From an uncultured Litorilinea sp. (lineage in GTDB: Bacteria > Chloroflexota > Anaerolineae > Caldilineales > Caldilineaceae), in NCBI GenBank assembly GCA_946885925.1, contig CAMPHP010000008.1:1-14647 (forward strand): a stretch of DNA of 14,647 bases, in the 5' to 3' direction. How positions within the stretch are numbered: the stretch's first letter is position 1; each line of letters starts with the position of its first letter. The notes below the pieces were generated by a model. That model searched no databases, was not told where the DNA came from, and saw only the letters and a program-made list of their open reading frames with translations. The position numbers and the translations under genes were made by a program. Below, one piece after another: positions 11,610 through 14,647 of this stretch.

Positions 11610-14583
11610 GTATACGGGTCGTTTCATTGGCGGCGATGCGGGCAGGGGTCAGTGGGTCGCCGAGGAAGGCAAAGCTCTTGTTGGCATCTAGGTTTGTGCC
11701 GGAAGCGAAGATAGCCGCATAGCCTGCTTCGGTTAATGCCCCAAGCTTGGCTTGTTGGTGCGGCGATTGCCAAAGTTGCGTATGGAAGCCACTTGCCAGT
11801 GTATCATGGGCCGGGACGATGCTAAAGCCCGTTGGTCCCCACGTAGCGATTGCGCCACCATTGCCATGCAGCAGCAAGTGCTCGTCAATCGTGAAGTGGT
11901 TCGTTTCTGGTTTATGAAACTGCGAGGTGTAGCAGGTCATCGACAGCGAGATGAAAGGCGAGTTGCGATTGTTGAGACGGCGCACTTCCCATAAGCCAAA
12001 GAGCCACTTGTTCTCTGCATCGTCCGAGGCAATGCGCGCCCATTGCCAGTGGTTGGCATGACCTGTATACGTCACCAACCCTACACCGCTGTTCATCAGG
12101 TTAATGGAGTTTTGCATGGCTTGATCGGGATCGGTGACCCACCACGCTTGTACATTGCTTAGAAGATCCATAAGGTCAGCGGGCACGTTGCTGAAATCTG
12201 TTGTGCCAAGAAAGTAATTGCGTAGATGCACAATTGCCTTTGGCATGAGCCTAACCCCATGCTCGGCAGATTGGACGAAAGGCCCAGCATTATCCACGCT
12301 GCCATCCGGGCGCACATCGTCATCGGCAAGTTGGAGCGATGTATTGCGCCAAAGTGCATGAGAATCGGTAGCTGTCTCATAACGCACGATCTTATCCACA
12401 ATCGTCGCTAATTCGCCAGTATGGATAACTGGGAACCGTCCAATCCAAATATCGACCATATAGTCACTGGTGGGATCGTCGCCATCCAACTGACCATAGC
12501 AGCTATCACAAGGGACATACTTGAGCCACGGATCTACATTGGCAATATAGGGAGGAATTAGATTGGGATTGCCATAGCCTAGATAGTTGAGCGGGTCGTA
12601 GGTTGTGTCACCCACCAAGACAGCCGCCAGCGGCGCGGGCGACCAGTTGCCTACAGCAAAGCGCAAGAAGCTACGAATGGCTTTTGCATCCACCATCCCA
12701 TATCCCCAGGCATCGTAAATTGCTTGGACATCCACCACGCGTACTTGATACCCCTGACTTTGGCGTAGATCAACCAGCGGTTGCAGGGTGGCATGAAACT
12801 CAGCGGGCGCAATATAGATTGTATGTGCCGCACCTGGCCCGCCCAAGTCTACGGGAGTGTGGACAGCGATGCGGGGGATAAAGAGCGTGCCATCACCAGC
12901 CAGCACATAGCGACGCGCAGATGGCCCATCTTCGATGTCAAAGTTAGCCCCACCAGGTACCACCAACTGTTGTGGTTGAGCCGGATTGGTGATGTCATAG
13001 AGGCCAAGTCCACCGGCTGTACCCGTGGGCGCATTGCTGAGTTGATAGCGCCAGGTGCCATCAACCCCCTGAAAAACAGCACCTACGCCTCTAAAATCTA
13101 AGTGGACAGGCAAGAGATAGCTAATGGCATCAAACAGCGCTGCTCGATTGACTGCTTCCTTGAGCAGCGTAATTGTCCACTGATCCGCTGCCTGGGCGAG
13201 GGTAAGTGTGCGGGTTTCGTTGACAAAAGGAGATGGCCCGCTGAAGGGTACAACCCAATCGTCGCTGTCATCCACATAGGTGTAGCCACCTCCGCTGACC
13301 TGGAGACGATGGACAATTTTATTGCCATAAGCACCGATGCTATAGGGCGTAACATCGAGCATGAGCAGCGTGGGCAGGCTGTTATTGAGCGGAAGTTGGT
13401 GGGGAAGGGTAACGTCAAAGCTGGCGTTGCCAGTTTCAGCGCGCAGATCGGCGTGAAACCAGTTATCCCCATCGCCACCTGGTAATGTGGTTTCATAGAT
13501 CTTGTTATCTACAAACCGGCCAACTTCATAGGCGGTATTGCGTGTTGGAGCAGCTCCTGCCTGTGGATTGCGTTGCTCCATGCGCAGCCCATTTTGAGGG
13601 CCATGTGCCAGCCAATAGACACTTTCAGCGTTCCAGGCATCACCTGCCACAGGTGCATAGAAGCGTAAATAGTCGCCAGCCTCTAGGAGATTGTTGCCGT
13701 TGTCAATCACATGTAATGGCACTTCTGTGCCTTTATAGTAGAGCGATAGTTGGCTGATGGGGGCTGATCCCCAACCTATTGCGGCTAGCTCGGCTCCGGA
13801 GACTTGCTGCATGCCTGCTTTGTCCACATAGAGCTTGATTACGCTGGCATTGGCAAGCCCGTTGGTGGGGCCAGAAGCACTCGCCAGTGCCGAGACCGGA
13901 TTGAATCGTGTATCGGTCGCTGGGTTGGCTGTGGCGTCGTTTTCATTGGCAACCACGCTCGCCCCGGCGACGGCAGCATCAAAGCTATCTGCGTAACGGA
14001 TCTCCCCGCTCTCCGGGTCCTGGTAGATAGGACTAAAGCCCAAGACTGCCAGATGGCGACCGCGCTGCATGCTTTCTGCCATCACAAAGAGCGGGGCATC
14101 CGGCAAATGCGGTTCAACATAGGGCTGGGTCGTCGGTGTTGGTTCCCAATCCAGTGCAGCAGGAAGAACTTCCGGAGCAGGCGTTAGCTCGCCCGTGAAG
14201 GGACTGCTGCTCAATCCCTTTACAGCAATCGCCGCCACTGCACCGCTTTCGCCTTGATCCGGAGACAACTCGACCATGAGCGTTTGGAGAGGAAGCAAAT
14301 AGCCGCCGTAGCTTGTCTGCGGCTGGCTATTTGCTATGCCGGGGGCATCTGTGCCGGCAATGGCTGCCTGACCAGCGCCCTGCCATTGCAGATGCAGTGT
14401 CCCATCGCGGCTCTCCACCTGTAAATCATTCACCTGCAAATTGGTGGGGCTCGCGGTGGGAAGTGACTGGGCATTGACAGGGGCAGGAATGAACAAATTG
14501 CTCATTCCCACCGCGCATAAACCCAACCAGATAAACGCTCGTATGGATACTCGCCGCAAGAGGGCTATATATTTTGTTTTCAT
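11587..14583 (-). CDS. Secreted peptidase C25 (gingipain-like) family protein
   Basis: The 998-aa product starts with a basic N-terminus, a hydrophobic core and a PVNA-type cleavage site near residue 38, indicating Sec export. Residues about 40-570 are a large extracellular beta-rich region without a recognised domain. Residues about 590-985 match the C25 cysteine peptidase fold. It has a segment beginning with a VDLRQSQGYQVRVVDVQ strand, VGDTTYDP (about 658-665), YTGHANHW with the likely catalytic His842, SMTCYTSQF with the likely catalytic Cys884, and the terminal FLGDPLTP. It probably cleaves extracellular proteins; specificity (Arg or Lys) is not readable. The C-terminus ends about 20 residues after the catalytic domain, with no type IX sorting domain or sortase motif. 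The ATG at 14583 is preferred over an in-frame GTG at 14613 because it opens the signal peptide, although only a weak AGAGA precedes it. Confidence 0.85.
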   Translation of the reverse strand: MKTKYIALLRRVSIRAFIWLGLCAVGMSNLFIPAPVNAQSLPTASPTNLQVNDLQVESRDGTLHLQWQGAGQAAIAGTDAPGIANSQPQTSYGGYLLPLQTLMVELSPDQGESGAVAAIAVKGLSSSPFTGELTPAPEVLPAALDWEPTPTTQPYVEPHLPDAPLFVMAESMQRGRHLAVLGFSPIYQDPESGEIRYADSFDAAVAGASVVANENDATANPATDTRFNPVSALASASGPTNGLANASVIKLYVDKAGMQQVSGAELAAIGWGSAPISQLSLYYKGTEVPLHVIDNGNNLLEAGDYLRFYAPVAGDAWNAESVYWLAHGPQNGLRMEQRNPQAGAAPTRNTAYEVGRFVDNKIYETTLPGGDGDNWFHADLRAETGNASFDVTLPHQLPLNNSLPTLLMLDVTPYSIGAYGNKIVHRLQVSGGGYTYVDDSDDWVVPFSGPSPFVNETRTLTLAQAADQWTITLLKEAVNRAALFDAISYLLPVHLDFRGVGAVFQGVDGTWRYQLSNAPTGTAGGLGLYDITNPAQPQQLVVPGGANFDIEDGPSARRYVLAGDGTLFIPRIAVHTPVDLGGPGAAHTIYIAPAEFHATLQPLVDLRQSQGYQVRVVDVQAIYDAWGYGMVDAKAIRSFLRFAVGNWSPAPLAAVLVGDTTYDPLNYLGYGNPNLIPPYIANVDPWLKYVPCDSCYGQLDGDDPTSDYMVDIWIGRFPVIHTGELATIVDKIVRYETATDSHALWRNTSLQLADDDVRPDGSVDNAGPFVQSAEHGVRLMPKAIVHLRNYFLGTTDFSNVPADLMDLLSNVQAWWVTDPDQAMQNSINLMNSGVGLVTYTGHANHWQWARIASDDAENKWLFGLWEVRRLNNRNSPFISLSMTCYTSQFHKPETNHFTIDEHLLLHGNGGAIATWGPTGFSIVPAHDTLASGFHTQLWQSPHQQAKLGALTEAGYAAIFASGTNLDANKSFAFLGDPLTPARIAANETTRIPKVSRQE
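14295..14334. repeat. Inverted repeat inside the C25 coding region
   Basis: GCAAATAGCC (14295-14304) is perfectly complementary to GGCTATTTGC (14325-14334). GCCG (14305-14308) and CGGC (14320-14323) extend it after one bulged base. It lies about 250 nt after the start codon and may be a chance product of codon use. Confidence 0.5.
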
Positions 14584-14647
14584 AGGTTTCTCTGTGCTGT
14601 CAGCGTCACGCACTAAATTTCATGATATATCAGCGGAGCAGGCTAGA
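14584..14647 (-). other. Upstream region of the C25 peptidase gene
   Basis: The 64 nt before the ATG contain an AT-rich word (gatatat, about 14624-14630) that could be part of a -10. The -35 would fall at or beyond the window edge. No strong ribosome binding site is visible. Confidence 0.3.

Noticed and set aside
2623..14606. The 12-mer tgctgtcagcgt occurs at 2623-2634 and 14595-14606.
   Set aside because: A few shared 12-mers are expected by chance in a window of this length, and the flanks do not match.

Overview
The window looks like a stretch of bacterial chromosome, most likely from a member of the Chloroflexota. This is an inference from the gene mix rather than from a marker gene. The mix includes a glycine-rich single-RRM protein, a FadN-type fused beta-oxidation enzyme, a secreted C25 (gingipain-like) peptidase without an obvious type IX sorting domain, and a large secreted protein with three beta-sandwich-like repeats. 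There are no transposases, phage genes, CRISPR arrays, tRNA or rRNA genes.

Layout. Positions 1-2554 (+ strand) hold a tightly coupled housekeeping operon: the C-terminal part of a PHP-domain phosphoesterase, alanine racemase (alr) overlapping it by 13 nt, and an endonuclease III (nth) joined to alr by an ATGA overlap. A 12-bp hairpin terminator at 2578-2611 separates this operon from the convergent genes. Everything from 2637 to the right edge is on the minus strand. Read in transcription order from the right, it holds a secreted C25 peptidase (14583-11587), a CDF cation transporter with three cytoplasmic repeats (11469-10060), FadN (9916-7505), a glycine-rich RNA-binding protein (7312-6851), an NADPH:quinone oxidoreductase-like enzyme (6457-5489), the three-domain secreted protein (5386-3122) and ribosomal protein S20 (2897-2637). 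These genes are functionally unrelated. Most are separated by 60-400 nt of spacer, so they look like individual transcription units rather than one pathway.

The least ordinary content is in the spacers. (1) The spacer between fadN and the RRM gene contains a 42-nt, nearly perfect inverted repeat (14-bp outer arms), followed by three further hairpins leading to the Shine-Dalgarno sequence of the RRM gene. This is a candidate cis-regulatory or thermosensing leader. (2) The Shine-Dalgarno sequence of the CDF transporter lies in the arm of an 18-nt inverted repeat with one mismatch, so the mRNA could hide its own ribosome binding site. (3) Several gene ends and starts carry degenerate tandem repeats of 10-15 bp: the alr tail, the stop of the three-domain gene, the 3' side of qor, upstream of qor, upstream of fadN, and across the stop of the C25 gene. 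The 15-bp units at the alr end and at the three-domain gene end are similar in sequence (13 of 15 positions), which suggests a dispersed short repeat family. Within proteins, the CDF transporter has a Ser where the fourth site-A metal ligand (Asp) is expected, plus triplicated C-terminal domains. No multi-gene novel defence or metabolic system is evident.
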